Below, piece after piece: positions 1-7,311 of a DNA stretch of 20,584 bases. The notes under the pieces were generated by a model. It saw only the letters and a program-made list of their open reading frames with translations. It was not told the origin of the DNA and made no database searches. The stretch comes from Holdemanella porci (GTDB taxonomy: Bacteria > Bacillota_I > Bacilli_A > Erysipelotrichales > Erysipelotrichaceae). The DNA is taken from the NCBI RefSeq assembly GCF_019052655.1, contig NZ_JAHQVB010000036.1, positions 1 through 20,584 of the forward strand. Reading direction: 5' to 3'. The position numbers were made by a program, and so were the translations under genes. Positions within the stretch are counted from its first letter, which is position 1. The number at the start of each line of letters is the position of its first letter.

Positions 1-56
1 AAAAGAAAGGAGCTGAACTCCATAAGTAATAAAATTTACTTATTCGTTACAGCTCC
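1..56 (-). terminator. Intrinsic terminator of the M28 peptidase gene
   Basis: On the minus strand a long imperfect hairpin starts nine bases after the stop codon. The outer arms GGAGCTG (plus 9-15) and CAGCTCC (50-56) are perfectly complementary. The inner arms ATAAGTAA (22-29) and TTACTTAT (36-43) close a six-base loop. The hairpin is followed by TTTCTTTT. This is a standard Rho-independent layout that ends the M28 transcript. Confidence 0.85.
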
Positions 57-64
57 CATTGTAT

Positions 65-2191
65 TTATTGATCTATCTTGTTCATTGCCAAGATTTCATT
101 TTCAAGCACTTCTTTATAATAATCTAACTGTTTCGTTCTAGCACTTTCATATACTTTAATTTCTTCACTTACATCATCTCCATCTTCTTTATTTAATAAA
201 GATGTTGTAGCGTTTTTTGTATTTGTGAAATAGTAGCCTTTATCATTGCCCCACCACTTATTGTTTTCAACCGCCTTATCTGCATGCGCATCAATTTTAG
301 CAGCCGCATTTGGTGAGAATAAGTAATAATTGTATTCACACAAACCATTTAATTGGTATGCCACATCCAATGCATCACTTACTTTGTCTTTCTTCAAATC
401 TTGAATAATTTCATCCATATATTCAATGTTGTTTTGATATCCCACGTGTTTCATCACAACATCACTCGAGAATACAATTCCGACAAAGTTATCCTGTACG
501 TATTTAAATAAGTCTAATACTTTTTCATTGTAGGCTTTTCCTTCTTTTTGAATCGAAGTAATATCCAATTTAGAGTTTATCGCCTTTACATAACGATCAT
601 TAATGTCTTGACCCTCTTTATTTAGTGCATCCACTTCTTTTTCGAAAACAGCTAAAGCCTTGTCCCAATCCTTTTTAGAAACACCCGCTTCTAAAGCTAA
701 ATCTTCATTAAAGCTTTCCTTTAAATCATCAATGGTAGCCTGCATATTTAAAGACATAGCTGGAAGCTGATCGATAGCGATAGCCATACTTCCAAATACC
801 GCAATATTAGCCTTCATCACCTTTTCACTATACGTATCCGTATTATCGGATTCTGTATGATAATGAAGTTGTGTCCAAGTATATTCACCATCATCCTTTG
901 TTTCTCCAGAACAAGTATCAGTTGTATTCAAGAAATAAGGAACTCCCGCATTCCGATAGGAAACACCATCTTCCATTGTCGTTGTATCATATGTCTTTGC
1001 AGAAATACCATTCTTATATTCTTTTACAGCACCATCCAATGCACCTGAATCGACTAAGCTTTTCACTAAAGACGCATATTCAGGAACACAAGTCACCATG
1101 AATGTATCTGAACCATTATCATAGGCATCCAATTCAAAGTTAAATAAAGCTAAAGTTTTATTAGCCCACTCAGGATGTACATTGTTAATCAATTCATAGG
1201 CTCCTCTTGTCCAGTCAAATTCAGTGCCTGTTGCGCCCCATTCTTCAGCGCCATGCGCAACAACCACTATATCATTTTCAGGCACATAGCCACTATCGAT
1301 CATTGTCTTAGCCATTGACATAATGGTTCCAATAGCACTGCAGTCATCTTGAAAACCAGTAAAATACATATCATAATGTCCGGCAAAAATAATTTGTTGA
1401 TCATGTGACTTACCAGGAATATAGCCAACCACATCATAACTTGTACCATTGCCTTCTTCCATCACACTATCCACTTTTAAAGTGGCCATATCATGACCTT
1501 GCTTTAAAGCCTTTTTGATTTGTTTGTACTCACTCATTGTGATGATTGTCGTAGGCATAATATCTTCTGCACAAACATCCTGAATCTGGTGATCATCATC
1601 ACTAAATCTTCCATATCCACCCAAATCGTATGTAACTAATGCTTTTGCGCCATGTTCATAAGCATCATAGATATAGCCGCCAATCCAAGACTCATTAAAT
1701 TGATCCACACCAACTAACGCAATCTTACCTTCAACGTCCTTGCCTTCATAGTCTTTCGCAAAACCAGTACCACAATCTACGATTTGTGCTGTAATCCCAT
1801 TTTCATCTGTACCATTCACCATATACGATACGGGCATCAAATCAATATTTGTTCCTTCAATCGTAAGTGAAGCATCATTATACTGCCACTTATCCACATT
1901 CACAGGTATCTTTTCTACATTCTTTAAACCAATGGCCTTCATTTCCTTGGCCAAATAATTGGCGGTTCTATGTTCTGCATCGGAACCACTCGTTCTAAAT
2001 CCAAGTGAATTATCATGTAATGAAGTATCTGTAGACAATGTTTTTGTGAAGTCATACGCATAGTCCATATCAATTTCATTCACGTAGGCATCAATCGAAT
2101 CTTGATAGATGGCCTCATCTTTTGTCGAACCACAACCCACTAGGCTCAACACCAATACTGCACTAAGGCTTGCTTGTAAAATCTTTTTCAT
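65..2191 (-). CDS. M28-family zinc aminopeptidase-like lipoprotein with PA domain
   Basis: A 708-residue predicted cell-surface metallopeptidase that should release N-terminal residues from peptides outside the membrane. It starts MKKILQ and has a lipobox LVGC, with Cys20 as the lipidation site. Residues ~100-245 resemble a protease-associated (PA) insert. The M28 core carries a full co-catalytic metal set: GHYD (His272), QDDCSA (Asp282 or 283), AEEWG (Glu316/Glu317), FELDA (Asp355) and HTESDN (His444). About 200 mostly helical residues follow the core, making it longer than typical M28 enzymes. I chose the start at 2191 because it gives a signal peptide and follows AAGGAG and AGAGG; a longer frame to 2242 would run into the upstream terminator hairpin. 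It is monocistronic, and its only visible promoter lies ahead of the structured leader. The substrate is unknown. Confidence 0.9.
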   Translation of the reverse strand: MKKILQASLSAVLVLSLVGCGSTKDEAIYQDSIDAYVNEIDMDYAYDFTKTLSTDTSLHDNSLGFRTSGSDAEHRTANYLAKEMKAIGLKNVEKIPVNVDKWQYNDASLTIEGTNIDLMPVSYMVNGTDENGITAQIVDCGTGFAKDYEGKDVEGKIALVGVDQFNESWIGGYIYDAYEHGAKALVTYDLGGYGRFSDDDHQIQDVCAEDIMPTTIITMSEYKQIKKALKQGHDMATLKVDSVMEEGNGTSYDVVGYIPGKSHDQQIIFAGHYDMYFTGFQDDCSAIGTIMSMAKTMIDSGYVPENDIVVVAHGAEEWGATGTEFDWTRGAYELINNVHPEWANKTLALFNFELDAYDNGSDTFMVTCVPEYASLVKSLVDSGALDGAVKEYKNGISAKTYDTTTMEDGVSYRNAGVPYFLNTTDTCSGETKDDGEYTWTQLHYHTESDNTDTYSEKVMKANIAVFGSMAIAIDQLPAMSLNMQATIDDLKESFNEDLALEAGVSKKDWDKALAVFEKEVDALNKEGQDINDRYVKAINSKLDITSIQKEGKAYNEKVLDLFKYVQDNFVGIVFSSDVVMKHVGYQNNIEYMDEIIQDLKKDKVSDALDVAYQLNGLCEYNYYLFSPNAAAKIDAHADKAVENNKWWGNDKGYYFTNTKNATTSLLNKEDGDDVSEEIKVYESARTKQLDYYKEVLENEILAMNKIDQ

Positions 2192-2213
2192 ATTCCTCTT
2201 CTCCTTTACCAAC

Positions 2214-2249
2214 ACAAAAAAAGATAGGCACACAATATACACCTATCTT
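2214..2249 (-). terminator. Intrinsic terminator between the leader RNA and the M28 start
   Basis: Minus-strand hairpin with arms AAGATAGG and CCTATCTT (plus 2242-2249 and 2221-2228) around a 13-base loop, followed by a run of about seven U. It ends only 23 bases before the M28 ATG. M28 mRNA must therefore come from readthrough of this site or from a promoter hidden inside the leader. Confidence 0.8.
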
Positions 2250-2482
2250 CGTCCATCATCTATCTGCATACTTTTCGTAACAGAAATTCCAGCTTATTGA
2301 CCATTTTATAAGGTATATTGTACTTTACAAAACTGAGCTTTTAACTCAATCAATAAGGGTAAACACCCTTCCGTATTCCCTAAATACGGTTCTTGCTTCT
2401 TCAACAAGTCTTCGGCATTTGACCCGGCCGTCCGTGTAGCCTTAGCCTATATCTAGGCGGTCAATTTCTGTACGATTTATAC
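2215..2482 (-). ncRNA. Structured ~265-nt leader or independent ncRNA, class not recognised
   Basis: A near-consensus promoter and an intrinsic terminator bracket about 265 non-coding bases. The RNA folds into several clear helices. A long-range closing stem pairs ACAGAAATT near the 5' end with AATTTCTGT (plus 2464-2472 and 2280-2288), extended by GACC/GGTC. Local hairpins include GCCTA-GATA-TAGGC, CCGTATT-TAGGG-AATACGG and AAGGGT-GTTT-ACCCTT. I looked for T-box, lysine, TPP, SAM, c-di-AMP, glycine and RNase P signatures and found none that hold. The position just upstream of the M28 start suggests a cis-regulatory leader. A free-standing ncRNA such as the raiA motif, common in Firmicutes, is an alternative I cannot test by eye. 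Confidence 0.6.
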
Positions 2483-2488
2483 GCAAAA

Positions 2489-2518
2489 AATATACAGGAA
2501 AATGATATTTTTTGTCAA
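2489..2518 (-). promoter_or_regulatory. Promoter of the leader RNA / M28 gene
   Basis: Minus-strand TTGACA (plus 2513-2518), an 18-bp spacer and TATATT (2489-2494). The predicted start is near 2482. The -35 hexamer contains the TGA stop codon of the upstream acyltransferase gene, so the two units abut exactly. Confidence 0.7.
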
Positions 2519-3441
2519 CTAAAATTTTTAAAAATATGTAACCCATCCACTTTTGTCTCTAGCTTTTTAAAGTAATAGGCAAGAATTAAAGTGACTAGAA
2601 TACACATCACTAGATAGATCCAGTCATTTAAATATCGGTCAAACAAGTTCATTGAAATTCTTTGAAGTATGTAGATTTCAAATACATATTGACCCAAGAA
2701 ATGAAATAAACTATTTTTAATTTCTTTATATGCACATATATCCACAATCAAGAAACAAAACGCAATCGAAATTATTTCATATGCGAGTATTGGTAAGTGA
2801 AGACAATATAAACTAAAAGCTAAAGTAATCATAAATACAAAGAATACAGGTTTTCGAATGATGGAACAAACCCGATCTTTATATTTAGATAGAATCATAC
2901 CTGCAGGAAAACAAAGAATGATATTGTACCACCAAGCTTGATTCTTTATTACATCCATCAAAATTATATATAGAATGGTAAATACTATACATGAAGTCAT
3001 ACTATGTTTCTTACATTGTTTAAACGAGATATATACAATACTATACATTGCTAATATCGCAAACACATACCAATTACTATTTCCAATCGAACTTAATGCC
3101 GTAAATGAGAATACAATACGAACAAAGGAATAATCCTTTCCTAATAAGAATGATAAAAACAAGTAAATACATAATGCCATACAAAAGTGAATATAAAACT
3201 TCAATATTCTTTTTCTTGGCATGCTGTCAATGTACACAATACCTCTTCTTTTAATTTGTTCCATAATGCCATATCCCGAATAGAACAAGAATGGTGCAAC
3301 CATGAGTTGTCCAATTGCCAATAAAAGATTATTCCATGGCATAGTTTCATATTGTCCAAAATGTGATAAGAACACAAACAACACAAAAATTCCATTGATA
3401 CATGTCGTCTGTTCTTTATTTAATGCCCTTTTAAAATTCAT
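2515..3441 (-). CDS. Acyltransferase-3 family integral membrane protein
   Basis: A 308-residue protein made almost wholly of hydrophobic segments, about nine or ten predicted helices, with short charged loops. The N-terminal helix NGIFVLFVFLSHF, followed by VAPFLFYSGYGIMEQ, matches the acyltransferase-3 (OafA/WecH-like) pattern, in which a His in the first helix and an FxxSGY-type segment sit near the acyl-transfer site. Family members O-acetylate or O-acylate cell-surface glycans using a cytoplasmic donor; the acceptor here cannot be read from sequence. I placed the start at 3441, behind GAGGG with six-base spacing. The longer frame to 3522 adds 27 residues without a ribosome site and crosses the promoter. 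It is probably monocistronic, from an extended -10 promoter at 3464-3472, and no clear terminator separates it from the next promoter. Confidence 0.82.
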   Translation of the reverse strand: MNFKRALNKEQTTCINGIFVLFVFLSHFGQYETMPWNNLLLAIGQLMVAPFLFYSGYGIMEQIKRRGIVYIDSMPRKRILKFYIHFCMALCIYLFLSFLLGKDYSFVRIVFSFTALSSIGNSNWYVFAILAMYSIVYISFKQCKKHSMTSCIVFTILYIILMDVIKNQAWWYNIILCFPAGMILSKYKDRVCSIIRKPVFFVFMITLAFSLYCLHLPILAYEIISIAFCFLIVDICAYKEIKNSLFHFLGQYVFEIYILQRISMNLFDRYLNDWIYLVMCILVTLILAYYFKKLETKVDGLHIFKNFS

Positions 3442-3463
3442 TTCATGCCCTCTACAAGAAAGT

Positions 3464-3472
3464 ATTATATCA
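3464..3472 (-). promoter_or_regulatory. Extended -10 promoter of the acyltransferase gene
   Basis: Minus-strand TGATATAAT, a consensus -10 with the TGn extension, lies about 22 bases before the start codon. No good -35 hexamer is visible at 17 bp. The extended -10 can compensate for that. Confidence 0.55.
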
Positions 3473-3509
3473 CCATTTTGATGCTTAAATAATAAAGATA
3501 TATAAACAT

Positions 3510-3555
3510 AAATAGGGAGCAATTCATGTATGCCACACTAAAAAGTTCCCTATTT
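3510..3555. repeat. Inverted repeat of the AGGGAAC family (degenerate copy)
   Basis: Arms AAATAGGGA (3510-3518) and TCCCTATTT (3547-3555) are perfectly complementary around a 28-base loop. The right arm carries the full GTTCCCT half-site shared with the repeats around the Fic-like gene at 8.8-9.9 kb; the left arm reads AGGGAGC. On the plus strand it is followed by further T residues, so it may also end transcription coming from the decayed region. Confidence 0.55.
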
Positions 3556-3601
3556 TTATCTTGTTTAATATAAGTCTTCTTTTTCCTTTCCTGGTCACTT
3601 C

Positions 3602-3785
3602 CTATTCATTACGACCCATATAATTTGCGAGTGCACCAAGTAAGTTAGCATCTTGACGATATGTTCAACACCTTAAAAGTATCTGTCATCGAATATGATT
3701 TTTTCTCAATAATTTTCCCCTCACGACTAAGAAGTCCACTCTTCATCGAATTTCCACCAATGTCAAATCACAAATAATATTTCAT
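3602..3785 (-). pseudogene. Remnant of a ROK-family sugar kinase (internal deletion plus nonsense codon)
   Basis: Reading the minus strand from ATG at 3785 gives MKYYL, a TGA stop, then FDIGGNSMKSGLLSREGKII. This is the N-terminal phosphate-binding (DxGGTxxK) signature of ROK kinases, with a stop where these proteins usually have Cys or another residue. About 35 codons in, the frame breaks, and a new frame gives RQDANLLGALANYMGRNE and a TAG at 3602. That matches the usual ROK C-terminus (ANLxGAL). Only about 60 codons remain of a ~290-residue protein, so some 230-240 codons including the catalytic Asp and zinc motif are gone. The intact gene would have been an ATP-dependent hexose or N-acylhexosamine kinase. 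A ribosome-site-like AGGA precedes the ATG. Confidence 0.8.
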
Positions 3786-4084
3786 AATTTCCTACATTAA
3801 GCCAACATCTGCATAGTCTATCTATATAATTAGATGAAAGCCCTTTACGCATATCAACCTAATTCATTTCCTAAGTGTATTCGTTTTTTTCTGTGAACAT
3901 ATGGTACGTCGTTAAGGTACCATTTCTGATATACTAACCCGGTTGGATGAGAAATAATTTACGCCAATACAAACAAATGGTATTACGCCAACACCCATTT
4001 GAGTTCCGCTCATCTAACATCGATTAGAGAACTAGACTTCTCCGTAATGTATGCATAATAGCTAGTTCTCTCCTCTAAAATTTG
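3786..4084. other. Gene-free, apparently decayed stretch
   Basis: About 300 bases with no supportable ORF on either strand. Visible structure: the inverted repeat AGAGAACTAG/CTAGTTCTCT (4026-4035, 4063-4072); a second one, GATGAG/CTCATC; and two direct copies of TTACGCCAA (3959-3967, 3983-3991). One 33-codon minus-strand reading frame (starting MSGTQMGVGVIPF) has coding-like composition but no recognisable family. Next to the ROK remnant, this is best read as the remains of deleted genes. Confidence 0.5.
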
Positions 4085-4114
4085 TTGTCCAACGGTTTAG
4101 ATTCGTGCTAGAAT
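4085..4114 (+). promoter_or_regulatory. Possible promoter of the plus-strand small RNA
   Basis: TTGTCC (4085-4090), 18 bp, then TGCTAGAAT with an extended -10 (4106-4114). Each hexamer matches consensus at four or more of six positions, and the predicted start (~4121) falls just before the structured RNA. The match is modest, so this is tentative. Confidence 0.35.
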
Positions 4115-4120
4115 AATATT

Positions 4121-4213
4121 GTCTAGAGAGTCATTCTAACACATTTGATATCTAACCATTCTTATACTTTCCTGACTCTCTAAATGTGGACCAGTTGTTG
4201 CTGGTCTTTTTTT
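4121..4213 (+). ncRNA. Candidate ~93-nt small RNA with pseudoknot and terminator
   Basis: The arms TAGAGAGTCA (4124-4133) and TGACTCTCTA (4173-4182) form a perfect stem. Inside its loop, CACATTT (4140-4146) is complementary to AAATGTG (4182-4188) just after the stem, which gives an H-type pseudoknot. A strong terminator hairpin follows at once (4189-4213). No ORF of note fits here, and the surrounding DNA is gene-free. The compact arrangement resembles a small RNA or the aptamer end of a leader that has lost its gene. It is not recognised as a known class. Confidence 0.45.
4189..4213 (+). terminator. Strong plus-strand intrinsic terminator
   Basis: GACCAG-TTGTTG-CTGGTC followed by seven T. 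It points away from any annotated plus-strand gene, which supports a plus-strand transcript arising in 3.8-4.1 kb. Confidence 0.8.
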
Positions 4214-4219
4214 GCATTG

Positions 4220-4249
4220 AAAAAGGCTCAAATCCTTTCGATTTGAACC
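4220..4249 (-). terminator. Intrinsic terminator of the MFS-MFS-pepX operon
   Basis: Minus-strand GGTTCAAATC-GAAAG-GATTTGAGCC (10-bp stem with one G-U pair), then five U. It begins seven bases after the pepX stop codon. Confidence 0.85.
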
Positions 4250-4256
4250 TACTTTA

Positions 4257-6044
4257 TTATTCAATTGGACAATCACAAACAATAGAAGCAGTATCCACTT
4301 CGATTTCTGTCACCACAAATGGCAATTGCGTTTGGTCCACATCCATTCCATACAAGATCAATGATAATGTATGTCCTTTAGGAATTGTATAGTCGTTGCT
4401 GACAAAGTCAAATGAATATGTGTACCAAGTATCTGGATCAATGGCTTCCTTTGAATAATTATTCAAACGATTTTGTGCATTCATCCAACCTCGTGTAATC
4501 ACAAAATAATCGGATGGTTTTTCTTCCATTTTAAAGACAAAAGAATGATTTTCATCCCCATCCAAATTCGGTGTCAAACGAACTTGTTTTCCCTTTTCCA
4601 CAAGCATTGCACTCAAAATGGCCGTAGGCTGTTGAATTCGAGCCCTAAAAGAAACTTTGGCTCTTCCCGCAAAACGCGTATCTTCCTTCATTGTTTCTAA
4701 ATCAAAAGAAAGCGAATGCGCATTTTGAGTTAAAACCAACTCATCCAGCCATGCCTTTGTGTTTTTTTGTTTACGATCATAAATCGTTTGCGACAAATCA
4801 TCCACAATCTTCTGATTTCCATTCCCTTGTACACGATAGGACTTATAAGATTTAGGTGGCCAAACCTCTTCTTGCATCCACAATTTTTGATCTAAGTTAT
4901 TCTCAATATAAATCTTAGACTCATTTTGAATACCTGTATCAATCCCTTTTAAATAATAATCCAACCAACGATCGATCAATCCTAATGTAGGACTATCCTC
5001 AAGATGATACGTATAAATATGTTGTCCTTGATGCAACAACATCATACGATCTTTACCAAGTTCTTGAAGCTTTTCATACAAACGAATACCTTGATCTGGT
5101 TTAACATTCCAATCATTTAAGCCTTGAAGAACGAATACCGAAGCTTGGATGCGATCGGCATGCTGCAAATAATTACGCTCATCCCAAAAGCGATTGTAGT
5201 TTCCCGATTGTCTGTCTTCACCTTCTTGAAGAGTCTTTTGATTCTTTTCAAACAAAGGTTTGATCGACGCAAAATCATTTGAATCCAAAGCACGCGAGAA
5301 ACAATACTTTGCCAAAATATCCAAGTCATCCCCTTGCCAATCCTTGGGCGGTAAAGTTAAACCATTATGACGATAATATTCATACCAGTTGGAAATACCC
5401 GCTTCAGGAAGAATTGTCTTTAAGCCTTCTACACCTGTTGTGGCTACCCCAATACACATTGTACCCAAATAAGAACGTGCAGACATCGCAACAGAACCTG
5501 TACACCAAGATGCCAAAACCTGTACCGTTCTTGTCTTATCTCTAAAAGCTCGAGCTCTTCCGTTTAACCAATCAATGACCGATTTAAACGCAAAAATCTC
5601 CTCTTCACTTCCCGTCATTGTTAATCCGTCGCTTCCTCTTGTACCAAGTCCACCACTAAATACACCGGCATAACCACGTTCTAGTAAATGACCATATAAA
5701 TCTGAAATGCATTCATAAGCGCTTGGATCTGGTTCTGGATACGGACTGTTTTCTACAATTTGTTCGGCTTCTTTTTTAGGACAAACTACAGGATCTTTTG
5801 GATAAAACGTGACATCCTCACGCTGAATATTCTGACTTGGATATGCCTGAATATTTGTATTTACATCATACAAATCATACCAATCCTCATTACAGTGCAG
5901 CATATATGGATTGGCCACAAAAACAGCCGGAACTTTTTCATCTAGCTTTGGACGCTTAATATAAACCGCAATCAAATCATATTGTCCATCTTGATCTGTA
6001 TCCACTGTAGTTTCCACAAAAACTCTTTCAAATAATGCTTCCAT
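4257..6044 (-). CDS. pepX: Xaa-Pro dipeptidyl-peptidase-like S15 serine peptidase
   Basis: A 595-residue alpha/beta-hydrolase of peptidase family S15, predicted to remove X-Pro dipeptides from peptides. There is no signal peptide, so it should be cytoplasmic. The stretch from GRARAF (162) through SYLGT and GVATTGVEGLKT to SNWYEYYRHNGL closely follows lactic-acid-bacterial PepX. The likely triad is Ser191 (ARSYLGT), Asp311 (LNDWNVKPDQG) and His342 (HQGQHIY), followed by a C-terminal beta-rich domain typical of S15. Lactobacillus PepX is ~760-800 residues with a separate N-terminal helical domain; that domain is missing here, so oligomer form or specificity may differ. It starts one base after the MFS stop and has no clear ribosome site, implying translational coupling. 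A CocE-type acyl-esterase role is the alternative. Confidence 0.83.
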   Translation of the reverse strand: MEALFERVFVETTVDTDQDGQYDLIAVYIKRPKLDEKVPAVFVANPYMLHCNEDWYDLYDVNTNIQAYPSQNIQREDVTFYPKDPVVCPKKEAEQIVENSPYPEPDPSAYECISDLYGHLLERGYAGVFSGGLGTRGSDGLTMTGSEEEIFAFKSVIDWLNGRARAFRDKTRTVQVLASWCTGSVAMSARSYLGTMCIGVATTGVEGLKTILPEAGISNWYEYYRHNGLTLPPKDWQGDDLDILAKYCFSRALDSNDFASIKPLFEKNQKTLQEGEDRQSGNYNRFWDERNYLQHADRIQASVFVLQGLNDWNVKPDQGIRLYEKLQELGKDRMMLLHQGQHIYTYHLEDSPTLGLIDRWLDYYLKGIDTGIQNESKIYIENNLDQKLWMQEEVWPPKSYKSYRVQGNGNQKIVDDLSQTIYDRKQKNTKAWLDELVLTQNAHSLSFDLETMKEDTRFAGRAKVSFRARIQQPTAILSAMLVEKGKQVRLTPNLDGDENHSFVFKMEEKPSDYFVITRGWMNAQNRLNNYSKEAIDPDTWYTYSFDFVSNDYTIPKGHTLSLILYGMDVDQTQLPFVVTEIEVDTASIVCDCPIE

Positions 6045-6045
6045 A

Positions 6046-7311
6046 TTAATTTACTTTCGGATGTTTCTTTAAATACGATTTCCAAACCAACACAAACACA
6101 GCTCCTAAAACTAACATCGCAACTAAGAAGCCAAAGAATAAACGATATCCACCAACACCTGGATTTTGATCAATCATCATACCCGCTAAAACAGATACAA
6201 AAATTTCTGGCAAATACCCAATTGTAGAAATAATTCCAGCAGCCGTTCCAGAATACTTTTCTGGTACAGCACCCTCATCCATCATAGCCCATGTTTGTGC
6301 ATAGTTTACATTATAGAAAATATAGATTAAGACAAACAAAACTGTAAAGAGCACAATAGAACCTGCATTTGTTGGCAACAATAAAATCCCCAAAGTACCC
6401 AAAGCCATTACCACAAATGAAATCAATAGAGCATTTCCTGTACCAAACTTATCGGAGAAGAAGCCTCCACCAACGTTTCCAAATAAAGAAAACCATCGTT
6501 TCATAGCTGCAAGTGTAGCTCCAAACGTAACTGTGGCTCCTAAAATAGATGTGGCATATGGTGTAAAGTAATACAAAGACAAGGTAAATACATAGTTACA
6601 GAATGTCACAAAACTAATGATCCAGATGGCTGGCATTTTTAATACTTCTCCAATGCCTTTAAAAGAAATACGTTCACTTGCTTCCATATGTCCATCTTTT
6701 ACTTTAAAGAAACAAAAAATGCCCATCGCAATTGTCAAAACTGAATAATAAACAATGACTGTTTTCATACCTGCCACTTCGTCATTGATTTGACCAATGC
6801 CAATACGGAAAGCTACAACAGCACCCATAGCCATCAATGCAGCACCAACGCCACGACCACCTTCAAAGAATCCATAGGCTTTTCCTTGATCGTCCGAATC
6901 CGATAGAATACGAACAGCTTTTACACAGGCTGGCCAAAACGCAAATAAACTTGAAATGCCCCAGAATGCATAAAGTGCTAGTAACTGATAGTAATTCAAT
7001 GGTAATAGGTGTACAAAGCCACCCAATCCTGTTCCAATTAGAGAAACCGTTAAGATCATTCTTGTTGAAAAGCGGTCTGCCACGATGCCTCCAAATAAAT
7101 AGGAAATCATACCAAAAATTCCTAAAATACTTCCAAACACACCCATTTGTGTATTCGTCAAATGATACGTAGCTAAATATGCATCATAGTAATCAAAGCG
7201 AAAATATGGCAAGCCATAAATAATCGCCCCTCCAAATGCGACGATAATAATAGCCCAGAAGTTCTTTGCCGTCTTATCGCCAAAACCTAGTTTTTTAAAT
7301 AATTTGTTCAT
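6046..7311 (-). CDS. MFS transporter, 12 helices
   Basis: A 421-residue major facilitator superfamily protein with about 12 hydrophobic segments. The loop after the second helix, GGIVADRFSTR, is MFS motif A (G-x-x-x-D-R-x-x-x-R). The middle loop (KDGHMEASERISFKG) divides two six-helix halves. Its first ATG overlaps the stop of the upstream MFS gene (ATGA), and GGGAG lies seven bases before it. The substrate cannot be read. As it sits directly before a proline-specific peptidase, uptake of an organic acid, amino acid or small peptide is conceivable but is inference only. Confidence 0.85.
   Translation of the reverse strand: MNKLFKKLGFGDKTAKNFWAIIIVAFGGAIIYGLPYFRFDYYDAYLATYHLTNTQMGVFGSILGIFGMISYLFGGIVADRFSTRMILTVSLIGTGLGGFVHLLPLNYYQLLALYAFWGISSLFAFWPACVKAVRILSDSDDQGKAYGFFEGGRGVGAALMAMGAVVAFRIGIGQINDEVAGMKTVIVYYSVLTIAMGIFCFFKVKDGHMEASERISFKGIGEVLKMPAIWIISFVTFCNYVFTLSLYYFTPYATSILGATVTFGATLAAMKRWFSLFGNVGGGFFSDKFGTGNALLISFVVMALGTLGILLLPTNAGSIVLFTVLFVLIYIFYNVNYAQTWAMMDEGAVPEKYSGTAAGIISTIGYLPEIFVSVLAGMMIDQNPGVGGYRLFFGFLVAMLVLGAVFVLVWKSYLKKHPKVN

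Noticed and set aside
2341..2420. AAGGGTG and GCCGAAG in the M28 leader looked like T-box (AGGGTGG) and lysine-riboswitch (GCCGAAG) motifs.
   Set aside because: The T-box consensus breaks after AAGGGTG and the segment forms its own AAGGGT-GTTT-ACCCTT hairpin. The lysine aptamer's AGAGGTGCG element is absent.
2229..2500. GCAGATAGATGATGG near the end of the M28 leader resembles the 3' part of bacterial RNase P RNA (CAGATAGATGAT-type sequence).
   Set aside because: The rest of the RNA lacks the GAGGAAAGTCC and other RNase P core motifs, and ~265 nt is too short for type B RNase P. The match is a short coincidence.
3959..3991. Two TTACGCCAA direct repeats as the start of a CRISPR array or iteron set.
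   Set aside because: There are only two copies of nine bases, with no regular spacer series and no cas or replication genes nearby.
3900..4020. 33-codon minus-strand frame MSGTQMGVGVIPF..., possible fragment of another deleted enzyme.
   Set aside because: I could not assign it to any family, and the match to coding composition is too short to call a pseudogene.
6837..7172. 111-codon plus-strand frame within the MFS gene.
   Set aside because: It is antisense to well-conserved MFS helices and motif A, with no ribosome site or recognisable domain.
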